From Coriolopsis trogii (Eukaryota; Basidiomycota; Agaricomycetes; Polyporales; Polyporaceae): a stretch of DNA of 64,000 bases. Where the stretch lies: NCBI GenBank assembly GCA_020543525.1, contig JAHYIO010000005.1:806001-870000 (forward strand), read 5' to 3'. This document shows, piece after piece, positions 23,919 to 35,891 of this stretch. The first letter of the stretch is position 1. The number at the start of each line of letters is the position of its first letter. The notes beneath the pieces are model-generated. The model was not told the DNA's origin. It made no database searches and saw nothing but the letters and a program-made list of their open reading frames with translations. The translations under genes were made by a program, and so were the position numbers.

Positions 23919-24869
23919 CTACTCGATGCAATGTACAAGGATAGCATGAAAGTCAACAAATGTCAGACAGAACCATATGAGGATTATCGCGAGGACCATG
24001 AAGGCAAGAAATACGAGGGCCGCCGCGATGTGATGACAAGCGTTCACGAAGTAGTCACCCGCGTGAAACATGAAGGCATCGAAGTCGTTCACATCCGCAA
24101 GCTCTGAATTATAGCCGAGTAGTCCGTCGGCGAGGGCTAGGACACTCTGTAATGAGAGCGCGGGAGAGGGAATAGGAGCGGCCTGTGGTATGAGTGATAG
24201 TGAGTTGAGGGAGCCGCAATGGAGGTAATCCCCATGCCCTACCTGCTCATTGAGGCCACCAACGAAGACAACGAAGCACTGTGGGTTCTCCAAGCATTCG
24301 CGTTCAATGTACCCTGACCGAAGCGTCCATACATCAGATGGTGACACATCAATATGAGAACATTGGCTCACACGCAAGGGCCTTCATGTAAAGGGCACGC
24401 AAAACTTTAGCACTGACGACAATCTCGCCAGACTCCGGTCGACGGCGGTCATCCTGCGGGAGTGTGGGTCAGCATAGCGAGACCGTGATAGTGGGCCCAC
24501 GTACCAATGCGAGAGAAACCTGAAGCCCTAGCACTCGCACCACATATGATGCGGTTGTGGTGACGTGGATACGTGAAGTGGAATCCAAACGCGGGCCATC
24601 AATCTGAGGGTAGCCACCGACACCAGTAGAGCGCGCAACGTAGCTTTCCTTCTGCGAGCATGGTGAGCTTGAAGCCATGGTAGAAAGAGGGTAGTGAAAG
24701 AAAGACTTACCGCCGACATGAGCGCAATATCTGGACGGTCAGAACCAGTAGAGGATGAGCCAAGCCCAGTCGAGATGATCGCCTCGTCTTGAACGTCTTC
24801 TCCTGCGGATACGACTTTTGGAGTGTTGTGCATACTGTCAGAATGATTCGAGGGCGACATGTCAGCCAT
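23919..24869 (-). CDS. Orphan family F2, left copy: C-terminally membrane-anchored protein
   Basis: Five exons: 24869-24711 (159 nt), 24651-24505 (147), 24453-24372 (82), 24313-24243 (71), 24182-23919 (264), 240 residues, introns 51-60 bp. It begins MADMSPSNHSDSMHN; the first 28 codons are identical to the right copy because they lie in the inverted repeat. After that the two diverge, although exon phases match and exon 4 is 71 nt in both. A Trp codon is split by intron 3 in both. Near the C-terminus ALVFLAFMVLAIILIWFCL is a clear membrane segment, so it is likely a tail-anchored or single-pass protein. Transcribed divergently from F1 across a 1.19-kb promoter. Function unknown. Confidence 0.85.
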
Positions 24870-26064
24870 GGTATGATACAGGAGGCCTAGGAAAGAGAGA
24901 GCGTTGTGTGATGTGAGTAGTTTTCTGTCAGTCGCGCACGCGAGGAATGGGCGGGAACGGGGAAGACGGTCTACGGAAAAGGGTTCACACAGCACACGCA
25001 GCGAGTCAACGAGTGGCACATCCCCAATCGGCGGGAGATCTCATAGGAGAACACGCGTACGGTGCGTCTTTTGCCCCCGAGTGGCACATCCCCCCGATTG
25101 ACATGCATACTCAGCACAACATCAACTTCGAAGCCGCACCATGCCTAGATCATGCGGAAACGTTTGCGGACTCGCGCAGTATAGCAACGCCTGAGGTCTA
25201 GTGAGGACTCATTTGTACATGCACGATTGCGCTGTCGGCTGGTTGTTGGCCTCAAAATCGAAGTCAGGAAAGTCTGGCATTCAGCCTTGAAACGAACTGA
25301 ACGGTCGGTGAGTTGTGATGGTCATGAACGCGGCGTGTGGGAACAAAGGAGACAATATTTGGACAAATCTAGGTGCAAGGCTATGGGATGGCCGCCTCGT
25401 GGCGCCGCTGCTATCACTGACTGTCCAGATGACGCTCCGCCCTCCACCGGCGGCGTAATACACGGTCCATGTGCTAGTCCTAGTATGTCCTATGACGACC
25501 AGAAAGTTGGGAGGGGACTTACTGGGAGCATGGCGTGTCGCCAGACGTGAAGCCTCCGGCGCGCACATACGTGCGCAACTAGTGTGGCCACTCCATGGAC
25601 AGTAGACGGACAGATAGAATGATCTCTAGGTCTAGCCAGCCTAAGATTCCAGCGCAGACTGCAAGGTGACACGAATAGAGGCTGATTAGAGGAGCTCTAA
25701 CAGAGGCTGGCGGCAAGCACCAGAGACATGCCCGTCGCAATCGACGTGGTGTTTTCTAATTTGTGTGGCGAGGACGTCTGTCCTATCACGTGACCCGTAA
25801 GCTAGCCTCCCTGACCTTAACCCCGAGCTCAATGTCTCTCGTCCATCGACACGCTCCTCCTCTCTCAATACCACAATCCCTCCTCTTCTTTGTTACTCTC
25901 TGAAGATCGCATGGAGTCTACCTAGCACGTGGCGTCTCGGACGCAGTGATAACAATGCGCGATCCCTGACTTCCCTCCCCCTACGCCTGCCCATCATCGT
26001 TCCGTCTCGTCCCCTCCTGTACGCGTACCGCGACTTGTCTCTGTCCTGCTCCCCCCGCCATTAT
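24784..26064 (+). repeat. 1,281-bp inverted repeat, copy 1
   Basis: Matches 35891-34611 on the opposite strand. Positions pair so that the two coordinates sum to 60,675 throughout, so there is no length change. One mismatch seen: C at 25463 versus T on the corresponding strand (35212 A), in a CpG. It covers the first 86 coding bases of F2, the whole divergent promoter, and the A and T of the F1 start codon. Confidence 0.97.
24870..26062. promoter_or_regulatory. Shared divergent promoter of F2 (left) and F1 (right)
   Basis: 1.19 kb between two start codons in opposite directions, wholly inside the inverted repeat. Contains two GGATGTGCCACTCG-type motifs on the minus strand (about 25012-25025 and 25081-25094) in a repeated ~60-bp context, which are candidate regulatory sites. 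No clear TATA box near either ATG. Confidence 0.6.
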
Positions 26065-26933
26065 GCCTCCCCAGACTCTTCCTCGTGTCCAGGAGATCCT
26101 CAGTGACCTTGTCAGGCAGGGTCAATCCTTGATGACATACACTATCCTGATCACGAAAGGTGCGTCAAGCCTTCTTTGTCGACTATCGCGTCTCATTCGA
26201 GGTTTAGTTCGCGCCAGAAGACTGCGCAGTACCGAGTTTGCCTACTCCCGCTTTCGCCAGGACCTGCGTGATTCGGTTTTGACTCTGGTGTGGGGATGTC
26301 CCTGGCGTGTTACCGCCTCCTACTTACAATTGTGTAGCTGCAGGCTGAGTATATCACCCTCGATGGCTCGCAAGTGCCGTCGGTTTTGTCTCTGACTCCA
26401 GCTGGCAAGGCTTTGTGTGTACATCTCAAGGCCCTTTTTCTCCTATCATGCTGACTGGCATGCAGCTTTGCAACGCTGGCTGTCCCTCAATGTCACCGAA
26501 CGAGATGCACCCGCGAGTCCTCCCCTACACCGTCGCCGAAGTCCCGGGTGAGTGGGCTATTTTTCTTTCTTTCTTCACTTCTTACGTGTGCATTTCAGAC
26601 TCTCGAGGAGTACGAATTTCTCGCCTCCATCTTGCTCTCCATCCGGGACACCGTCATGACATATAGGAAGAATCCCTCGATCATTCCTGTTGACTCGCTC
26701 CCTCACGAAGTACGATTTTCTGTGTCTGAACAAAGTCATGCGATGCGATACCCCACCCCCTATAGATTTCTCAATGTGTTGATGAAGCAGACGACATGAT
26801 TACTGAGGCACGTCTTGTACTTCTCTTTAGCGATGTTATATTTTAACCCTTAGCCGTGTCTCTCACACAGAATTTCACTCTGACGGGTCGCCTGAACGAC
26901 CTGAACTTCGAGTTGGACAATTTGGTGGCCTAG
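26063..26933 (+). CDS. Orphan family F1, left copy: small helical protein, possibly broken
   Basis: ATG at 26063 opens MPPQTLPRVQEILSDLVRQG. Later exons read AEYITLDGSQVPSVLSLTPAG, TLEEYEFLASILLSIRDTV and NFTLTGRLNDLNFELDNLVA, ending near 26933. These align with the right copy at 33692-34549, with introns at matching places (after ILITK / QVALL and after SLPHE / DLPVI). The first splice leaves the frame one base out and the third exon has two possible frames, so this copy may be a pseudogene or my splice choices are wrong. No membrane segment. The gene begins exactly where the inverted repeat ends. Confidence 0.6.
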
Positions 26934-27221
26934 ACTTACAGCCTTGACGTAGACGACTAATTTTTTCTGGTTCCGTTTTGGTTCGATAATCGATTTGATG
27001 GCTTTCCGCATACTTCGGAGTGCAGCGCTTCCCAGAGCTGGGCACGATGGTCATATGGCGCTGGAAGGAGAACGCCGTCCCATTAGTGACGTAGACCGTT
27101 CTAGATCGAAGCGCGCCCGGAGCCGCGTGTTTGGCAATGTGCCACTCGTAGCCCGCCTGACAGTCGCTTGAGCGGCAAAGACTTCCTTCCCCGCGACTTT
27201 GTCCCTACTTTGAACTCCATA

Positions 27222-29143
27222 ATGACTGGCTCTCACTATTCTGCGTACATCCAGGTCGAACAGCTCACGAACGGTCACAGCGACACCATTAACTCCTTAT
27301 CGTTCTCCCCGGGAGGTACACATCTGGCGAGTGGAGGCGACGACTTCGCGATGTGCATCTGGAGCGTCGTGAAAGGGAAGTTATTGTACAGACTGCTGTT
27401 CGACGAAGCTGTTGACTGCGTCCTTTGGCATCCTGTGCATGCAGAGACAGTCATATTCGGCTTATCGAATGGGTATTTGGGCCAAGTGTATGGGTTCTCA
27501 TTGGTATGCTTTGCTCTCAAAGGAAACCTCGCGTCACGATCAAGCCTCTCTTTTGCAGCATAGCAATTGTCGGCATGATATACATCTCGGAGCAAGAAGT
27601 ACCGTCTACTGTCTGGACTACGATGTGAATACATCATGTCTAGCCATAGGGATGGGTGAGGAAGTACATGTCACGCGAGAAGTTGCACCGAGTTGAGTCT
27701 GATATGGGGGATCGAGAGTCGTAATTGCACCACTAACGTCGTCCTTGCCAGATTCCTACGATGGCGATGTAGTACTCTACGGAGTACCCGAGCCGGAGGC
27801 TACTAACAGTCTCAGGGATTCTCGCCTTCGCGCGGTGTCTGTCAAGTTCATTAAGAAGGGCACGAATTTGGTCGTGTCATATGTGGGCCATGGCATCATG
27901 TACCTTTTTCACGAGCTCTACATAGTCGCCAATGCTAACTCACTGGCTCAGATGTTGGGATACGTCTACCCGCGACAAGCTTTGGCATATCCAGATGCCA
28001 TCCCAAACTCCCAATATGTTGAGTATCTGCTGGTGTCAAATATCGCGGTTGGAGCGCGCGCTGATATCTGTGCTCAGCGGCGGTGCAGCTATTAGCCCAT
28101 ATCAGCGGCTTATCGCCGTATACAATGTCGTTGACGGACTAGACCTCTACGTAACAGGACGGAGGCAGCAACCGCGTCAAAAGTTCGCATTCCCCCAGCG
28201 TCCACAGTCCTCCCACCATCTACAGGTCGAATTCATCCATAACGGTCACGCTGTGTTCTGTGGTGCTACCAATGGTAGAGTTATGCTGTGGGAGGTTGGT
28301 ACAGGAGATGCTCTCCAGGAGCTGTCTCATAACGGTGCGTCTTTGACGTGCTGACTGCAATATAAGGATGCCAATACTGTTGTCAGATGACATCATTCAG
28401 GCTGTGAGCGTAAGTGGCTACATGATACAATACCTATCGCTACTTGATATACGCCCAAATGTAGGCGATCACGCGTGCGAAATACTCTTACATTGCTACT
28501 GGATCAGCTGGTAAAGGGCAAGCGACATACATCAAGATCTGGCGAGCGAAGATTGGTGTGTCACTTCGGAAGAGCTCTATAGTTCATTTTGTCTGACGTT
28601 CATGTGAAGCTAACGAGCAGGGAGGCCCAGAGGTCCCCGATGCTGTAGCAGGCCTTGTGCGAGCGGTCACAGTGAGTGCAATTGTAACCCCTCGCGGCAG
28701 ACGTACTGACAGTGGCTATCCTCGCTGACACAGGGCGGACGGGACTTCACGTCGCAAAGTATATCTCAAGCAGTTAAGGACGTCATCATCGTCTTCATAT
28801 TGTGCGCTTTGGTCATTTGGGCTTATCGAGGAGTTCCGTGGAAAGACGTCTGGCATGTATGCCTCACGATTGGCTTGGTCTCGGTGAGTCTGCAGATACT
28901 TGTCATGCTAGCGTGCTTGTTGATGCAAGGTCATAGATGGAGCGCCTGGCTGAAGCCGTGCACACGACCGTTCGCGTTACTGCAGAGAGCTGGGCGATCA
29001 CTACCGAGTACACAATGACCCAGGGAGCGGCTCTGGCAGCCAAGGTCTCATTCGCTTTGCGACGAGCTCTACTTGCATTCCTCTTCCCGGACGGCGCAGG
29101 AGGCGTGGCTGACGTTCCGCAGCCGATGAACAGGGAGTTTTGA
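27222..29143 (+). CDS. WD40-repeat protein with C-terminal membrane segment
   Basis: Several exons from an ATG at 27222 (MTGSHYSAYIQVEQLTNGHS; an upstream exon is possible). WD40-type blades are visible: GHSDTINSLSFSPGGTHLAS..DFAMCIW, VYCLDYDVNTSCLAIGM, AVSVKFIKKGTNLVVSYV..CWDTSTRDKLW, VEFIHNGHAVFCGATNGRVMLWE, YSYIATGSAGKG..IKIW. These are followed by DVIIVFILCALVIWAY and HVCLTIGLVS, one or two hydrophobic segments, then an Ala-rich helix ending MNREF. WD40 propellers are protein-interaction platforms; the tail would put this one on a membrane. First intron 27504-27558. It lies in the spacer of the mirror arrangement and has no mirror partner. Confidence 0.8.
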
Positions 29144-31077
29144 TCATGGTAGCCATGTCCAATGCGCCTTGTATGTAGTTTGGAGAGATTCGCAGTATGC
29201 AGCCTCCACGCACCGCAATGAAGCCGAATGGACTTGCTTCCTGATGCACCTCTACTTAGCCCATCTGCGGTGGACAGTCCGGATTTTTGCGGAGGCAGGC
29301 ACTATTGTGGTTGTTGTACTTAACGCCATGGATAGTCAAACAGCAGGAAAGACGTGCGAAGCCTGATCTCCGAATGAATCCGAGAGCGCACGACAGAGAG
29401 GCAATTCTACATCCTCACGGAACGCCCTTCCCTCTCGACCGCTCACTGCACCACGAGAATTGGATTGTCTCCCGTAGGCAGACCTTACGGACGTTGTTGA
29501 CGGGCGGGTTGATGGTCCAGTAAGAGAATGTACCTGTATGCGACCCTACCCCTTGTACTGAGGCTAGAAAGCGCCCGTTGACCATGCCGCGGGACTTTTG
29601 ATCGCACACCTCACTTTTTGTCCGCCTGCCCCGACTGTTGTAGGATGCTGAGGCACTCAGCCAGTTTTCCTACCATCGCATTGTGTTGAGTGGATTGATT
29701 AGGGACTGTCTTAAGTACTGAGAGAGCGCTGCGATGGCATAGGTGACGGACAACACCGGAGCGGGATGATTCCTGATATGGAATGATACGGGCGAGTATG
29801 ACTTCTCGGCGCTCGCACGTCGCGATTGCCTTTTATAGTGCACCATAGCCAACCAATGCTTATTTCAGTCTCTCCTGACCTATATGACATGCTCTCTCAA
29901 ATCATGGGTGGTATAAGAACGAGGCGAAAGATACATCCACAGACTGCAGGACTTGAGGTACTATATATGTAGTGAGGCCACCAGGACACGCCAGCCTGCG
30001 AACAAGAAGCAACATCGCGCCCAAACTCGTACGGACCCAAGATCACATTGCTGCCTCCGTCATCGAGGGCTATGAACAGCGTCAACGGTCAGACTGCTAG
30101 AGAGTACTCACATTCGAAGCTCAGAAAGGCCACATTGTCTCGCTGATACACCCTCACTAAAGTGCAGGGTCGGGGATCTGGGACGAGTTGAGGGCGCTCT
30201 GAACATCATTGCAATTGGAGAGCTGCTGCAGCCATTCTTCGGCATCCTCTGCGCCGTCTCGGCGTCTGTGCCGGTGCCCTCGATGGAGGATGGATGAGAT
30301 GGCCGGATTTGTGTTGAGTCGCCAAGGTAGACGTGCGATAAACAGAACATGTCGCGCTACAAAGGCATGATTGTCCACATTATACATGCAGACGAGGTCG
30401 CTCAATTCTTGCTGCACGACACGACACGGAGGGCGCTTCACAAGTCGAGTTCAGACTCAGCAGCACAGCCACAATGTGCGGGTGCTGCGCTCGCGTCGCG
30501 TCGACCCGCCCGCTCAACTGCACTGTGTCCATTCCTCTTTCCCAGTACTGAGACCGTGATCGACAATTTGGCATGCCGCGCCATCTCTCCATCAGGTATA
30601 CGTGTGCAGATGGCGAAGCAGCCAGTGTAGCGGAGTCTCTCCTCACGCGCACCAGACTCATCTCTTGTGGGAAACCCTTCCTCAGTCCTCACCGAGGGAT
30701 CTGCCCTGTTAGCACGAGCAAAGCTGTCTCAATACACTTCGGGAGCTCTACGAGCAGAGATTAGAGGCGACACACGACATTCGTGAAGTCGAGGTAACAA
30801 ATAGCTTGTCCACGCACTCTCCCGCTCGGCTGTGCCATAGCTCTGCCACATCACGACCCACACGGTTGGGGACTTGTTGACTATCTGCTCAGTGACTCGA
30901 GCTCGCGCAGGTATACACGAGTAAGTCCATACGTGTCAACTCTAATCACATATGTGCCCATTGTTTGACTCAATTCTTTGCGCTTCCCAGTGTCGACTCC
31001 ATACCGACAGTGAGCCATTGTTCGACTCATTCGCCAACAACTGACACCCAGCATTGTTACGTGTGCTGTGCAGAGAC
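29144..31077. other. No supported gene
   Basis: Short frames on both strands, no usable exon chain. The axis of the inverted repeat (about 30,338) lies here, with no obvious hairpin. Confidence 0.4.
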
Positions 31078-31548
31078 ATGCCCCCCGCCGGGGGCTTCAA
31101 CCTGCCGCTCCGCGGACCGAGTGGCCTTGTTATTCTCGGCGGTGTGACGGCGGTCTGCGCCTATGGCTTCTATCGGGTTGGAAAAGGGAATCTTGGGAAG
31201 AGGTACGTGGAAGTTTGTCATCGTTTGGATGGACGGGTAGAGGTCAGGCGGCCGTTAAACGGGGGGAGTTGAGGGCCCGCCCAACGGGGAACGTGGCCTT
31301 CTGTTGGATCCAACTGCGCGAACCGGTCCCTTATAAGTGACAAATCTGGCCCGAATGTTGCGCTGGCTTCGTAAAGAGCGTCGAGCTGATGCGACATTGC
31401 TTTGTAGGGAACTTCAGAGGGAGGAGGGAGAAGGTCTGGTCGCGTATTCACTTGGTCCCTCTCCTTCTCGCGGAGGGCGACCGTGAGGCGTATCGACGTC
31501 AGCAAGCTGCGCTCGCTCGCGAGAAGGCGATCACGCAGGATGTGCCGG
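31078..31548 (+). pseudogene. Relic of NADH dehydrogenase subunit NDUFA13 (GRIM-19)
   Basis: Exon 1 (31078-31202) reads MPPAGGF then NLPLRGPSGLVILGGVTAVC and YGFYRVGKGNL, the conserved start and membrane segment of the complex I accessory subunit NDUFA13/GRIM-19. The usual seven-residue YKR-type stretch between GGF and NLP is missing. An intron-like 205 bp follows, then exon 2 from 31408 with REKVWSRIHLVPLLLAEGD and QAALAREKAITQDVPGW. Exon 2 is out of frame because AGGGAGG is duplicated at 31418-31431 (7 bp). The C-terminal tail is not recognisable. The intron is retained, so this is a DNA-level copy, not a retrocopy. Confidence 0.85.
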
Positions 31549-32124
31549 GCTGGTGTTCTCGAATGGGGTGGAAATCACTCGCAGTATTCTCACTTGTTGT
31601 GGCCTATAGAAGGAACAAATCCGAGAGGAGGAACGACGACAGGGACAGGAGTAGCAGAGGTGCCAGGCGGCAGCGTGATGCGATAGACGCGCTCCCGATC
31701 CCGCGCTTCCATATCAGGAAATCCCCCGCCTTTCCGTTGTGCTTCGTCCAACGGGCGAAAGCCCGCATACTCGCACTCCGGCACCGCAGAAAGACAGCGA
31801 CACGATCTTCCTCTGGTATCACGGCCCCTACAGCGTTGATGAAGTGTTCAAGCCATCCACCTTCCGCCGCGGCGGCGTCCGCTCCCTTGCACCCCCCCTG
31901 ACGCGGTGCAGACGTTCCCACAGACCCTAGTCCGCTCTGTGCGCACCTCTACCCATTGAACCAACCGCCAGACATCCAAGATTCAGGTCTACATCGCGGG
32001 GGGCTTTTTCGGGATGTTGTAGGTGTTACAGGGGAGGGGAAGAAGCAAATATGATTGCGTCAACAATTGATGTTTTCTACGTAGGTACACATGCATGTTA
32101 GGCACAGTGGTGCACGACTGTCAC
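31549..32124. other. No supported gene
   Basis: Downstream of the NDUFA13 relic; only overlapping frames in low-complexity GC-rich sequence. Confidence 0.4.
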
Positions 32125-33371
32125 CTATCTACCAGTGGGAATGGATGACGCATGCAACTTGCCAGCCTCGCGCACCTTCTTCTCCATCCGGCCCTTGTAG
32201 GTGCGAACGGTATCCTTCGTGACCCATGACGGTTCCCCGTTCTTGAGAAAATTCAGGACATATCCGCGAAGGTGCGGGTGAGGGTGCAGGAGCTCCACCG
32301 AAAGCCAAGTTGACGCAGCAGTGAACAACCAAGCTTGTTTCACACCTTGGCCGCTAGTGTGCACATAGAGGTCGCCTGCTTTTGCAAGGGACAACGTCGG
32401 GGGGACATCAAGGAGCTGGTTCGCATTTGAAGCGAACCAGAACGTCTTCTCACCACGAGTCTTCTCACCGCGACTCCGCAAGGAGCGCCAGGCGTAGGTG
32501 ATGTCCAAAGGACCACTAGCATGAGCGTCATGAGCACAGGATTCGAGCAGGAGGCGTGCACTACTCACATGGAGGTCTGAACAGTCTGACACAGGTCGTG
32601 AACAGACTCGTCAAGGCCGCGATGCAGCTGACTACTTGAGCTCCGTCAGCTCATGATTCTTGAGCGAAAGAGATTCGGTACATACGGTCCTGATGAGGCA
32701 TCTGGTGCTCCACTAGGCTTCACTGCACTCACATGAGCAGGCGGTGATAGGTTTGATGTTTGAGGCGCAGGAGCAGGTACCTGACCTGCTAGCCGTACTT
32801 CCGATACAGGAGTCGATGACGGAGCTACGTCTGCAGAATCGCTTGTTGTCGTGGGTGCAGTTGGTAACGCCGAAGGCTGCGATGAGTTAGATGCCTGGCC
32901 AGAACGACTGAGCATAGAACTAGGGACGGCAGCGGCAACGCTCGACACTCACAGTTGCCGTAGTAGAGACGACCACACCGCGTGTGGCCCTTGCACCAGG
33001 ACCCTCCCCAGGAACAATGCCACTATCAGGGTATCACAATTACTGCCTGCATCAACTGCATCATAGAAATAGTACGAACCTCTGTATGATCTTCTGCTGC
33101 TGTCGAAGATGCCGGTGACGCAAGATCACGGATGTCGGCTCCAGGCGCACACCCTCGTCACTGGGTAGGAGAAGAGCGGGGAAGAAGGAGAACTTGACGT
33201 TGAACGTCACCGGCTTCTCGGGTTCGTACATGTTGAGCTAGATGCGTATTGCGACAATAGTTATGTAGTTCACGAGGAGGAAAGCAGGGTTGGAGTGATA
33301 CTGACGTTGAGGTGTTCCTTAAATACTGCGTACGGGCAGGCAGACTTCACATCAGAGAGCAGAGGAGCCAT
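32125..33371 (-). CDS. Unrecognised multi-exon protein
   Basis: ATG at 33371 (MAPLLSDVKSACPYAVFKEH). Exons 33371-33306, 33237-33079, 33022-about 32953, about 32919-32700 and about 32590-32125, with introns of 68 and 56 bp near the start. The middle is Ser/Pro/Thr-rich (SSQPSALPTAPTTTSDSADV). The C-terminal part looks folded: KTFWFASNANQLLDVPP, AGDLYVHTSGQGVKQAWLF, STWLSVELLHPHPHLRGYVL, ending LHASSIPTGR. No membrane segment seen. The third intron is only about 33 bp in the simplest model, so that junction is uncertain. No family recognised; transcribed toward the spacer centre. Confidence 0.6.
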
Positions 33372-33691
33372 GTCCAGAATGCACAATAAGCAAAGAGAGT
33401 GCGGAAAAGCAGGACATAGACAGTGGACGAGGGAGTAATGGGCTGGTTTGTTGTGATACAACGCGAGGGGGGAAATATCACGAAGGATGGTGCAAAGGCT
33501 GAACGCTGCGCGCCGGCAGGCCGATGGGGTCGGGCGTCTATATATGCATACCCATCACTTTCCTTCACAACGGACGCTGAAGCTTGCATCGCGATGGCGA
33601 ACCAAGTGAGGTGCGGTTGACCACGAGAGAGAAGATGTAGAGTCCACTCTTTCATGAACAACACGACGATACAGTGGTACATTACACGTAT

Positions 33692-34549
33692 TTAATTCAG
33701 GCGTGACTGGCGGCGCAATCGCCGCTTACGTTCCTCCTCCATGTAAACCTCAAGCTGCAAAGTTGTATTCTGCCACTGATAGTCAGAGAGATACCAAGAC
33801 GCCATAGTCCAGAATACGCACGACGTTCGTCAGCTCTTCCAAATGTTCGAATGCCTTGGTGACCTATGAAAGTATCTAAGTATTCTCCCAGAATCAGAGT
33901 AGGGAGCCTCACAATGACGGGAAGATCGGCAATGTCTTGAGCATATGTGTTGTCAAAAGAGCGACGACGAAGATGTTCTTGGATGTTGCATAGGATGCGC
34001 CTGAATGCCTGACAATGTCCCTCGATCTAGCACTATAAGTAGGACTTTCTGAGACGTAACATTTCGACAAGCTCATACCTGGGCAATAGTCATACGCGAC
34101 AGCCGAGCATCACCTGGGGTGTACAGGGGGCGCTGGCCGAATTCACGATAGCTAACGAGACGAGGTCGGCACATAGTAATAAGAGACATGAGTACCCATG
34201 ACACATACAACTTCATGCTAGCGTCGGTTAAACGAATGGCAGATGAGGGAATGTCAACGCGGAGACGATGCGCAGAGCTCTGGACAAAGTGAGATGAGAA
34301 TGGGTGGGATCGCGTGAAGAGAGGGAACGCACTTCGCGACGGAGAGCAGCGAGGACGCGGTCGTGATAGCGCGGACCGCATCTCAAACCCTCTCGCTCAA
34401 TGTCCAGCTTAACTACGAGGTCCAATTGTAAGAAAGGATCGGGTAGCGGGCAGCGCACGAACCAAGCAAGGCAACTTGCTGTAGGGATGTGGAGTCTTTG
34501 TGTTCTTTGGTGAGAGCAGAAAGGGCGCGTTGAACACCTGTAGATGGAT
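33692..34549 (-). CDS. Orphan family F1, right copy: start codon lost (ATA)
   Basis: Exons 34549-34463, 34412-34333, 34279-34079, 34020-33913, 33863-33822 and 33776-33692 keep frame and give about 200 residues: GVQRALSALTKEHKDS, LDIEREGLRCGPRYHDRVL, SMKLYVSWVLMSLITMCRP, GHCQAFRRILCNIQEHLRRR, AFEHLEELTNV and a basic end RKRRLRRQSRLN. The equivalent of the left ATG lies at 34610-34612 at the inverted-repeat edge, where the third base is A, giving ATA. No other in-frame ATG is evident between there and 34549, so this copy is either dead or starts elsewhere. Splice positions match the left copy at two introns. Confidence 0.65.
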
Positions 34550-34610
34550 CTAAACAAAGCGCACAGAAGATGAATGAGTTGACATACGCGTGAAGTACGT
34601 TGGGGTAGGT

Positions 34611-35891
34611 ATAATGGCGGGGGGAGCAGGACAGAGACAAGTCGCGGTACGCGTACAGGAGGGGACGAGACGGAACGATGATGGGCAGGCGTAGGGGGAG
34701 GGAAGTCAGGGATCGCGCATTGTTATCACTGCGTCCGAGACGCCGCGTGCTAGGTAGACTCCATGCGATCTTCAGAGAGTAACAAAGAAGAGGAGGGATT
34801 GTGGTATTGAGAGAGGAGGAGCGTGTCGATGGACGAGAGACATTGAGCTCGGGGTTAAGGTCAGGGAGGCTAGCTTACGGGTCACGTGATAGGACAGACG
34901 TCCTCGCCACACAAATTAGAAAACACCACGTCGATTGCGACGGGCATGTCTCTGGTGCTTGCCGCCAGCCTCTGTTAGAGCTCCTCTAATCAGCCTCTAT
35001 TCGTGTCACCTTGCAGTCTGCGCTGGAATCTTAGGCTGGCTAGACCTAGAGATCATTCTATCTGTCCGTCTACTGTCCATGGAGTGGCCACACTAGTTGC
35101 GCACGTATGTGCGCGCCGGAGGCTTCACGTCTGGCGACACGCCATGCTCCCAGTAAGTCCCCTCCCAACTTTCTGGTCGTCATAGGACATACTAGGACTA
35201 GCACATGGACCATGTATTACGCCGCCGGTGGAGGGCGGAGCGTCATCTGGACAGTCAGTGATAGCAGCGGCGCCACGAGGCGGCCATCCCATAGCCTTGC
35301 ACCTAGATTTGTCCAAATATTGTCTCCTTTGTTCCCACACGCCGCGTTCATGACCATCACAACTCACCGACCGTTCAGTTCGTTTCAAGGCTGAATGCCA
35401 GACTTTCCTGACTTCGATTTTGAGGCCAACAACCAGCCGACAGCGCAATCGTGCATGTACAAATGAGTCCTCACTAGACCTCAGGCGTTGCTATACTGCG
35501 CGAGTCCGCAAACGTTTCCGCATGATCTAGGCATGGTGCGGCTTCGAAGTTGATGTTGTGCTGAGTATGCATGTCAATCGGGGGGATGTGCCACTCGGGG
35601 GCAAAAGACGCACCGTACGCGTGTTCTCCTATGAGATCTCCCGCCGATTGGGGATGTGCCACTCGTTGACTCGCTGCGTGTGCTGTGTGAACCCTTTTCC
35701 GTAGACCGTCTTCCCCGTTCCCGCCCATTCCTCGCGTGCGCGACTGACAGAAAACTACTCACATCACACAACGCTCTCTCTTTCCTAGGCCTCCTGTATC
35801 ATACCATGGCTGACATGTCGCCCTCGAATCATTCTGACAGTATGCACAACACTCCAAAAGTCGTATCCGCAGGAGAAGACGTTCAAGACGA
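34611..35891 (-). repeat. 1,281-bp inverted repeat, copy 2
   Basis: Inverted match to 24784-26064 with one mismatch seen (35212). The spacer between copies is 8,546 bp. Confidence 0.97.

Noticed and set aside
24870..26062. Mating-type HD1/HD2 divergent gene pair
   Set aside because: Divergent layout is similar, but neither F1 nor F2 shows a homeodomain (no WF-N-R motif).
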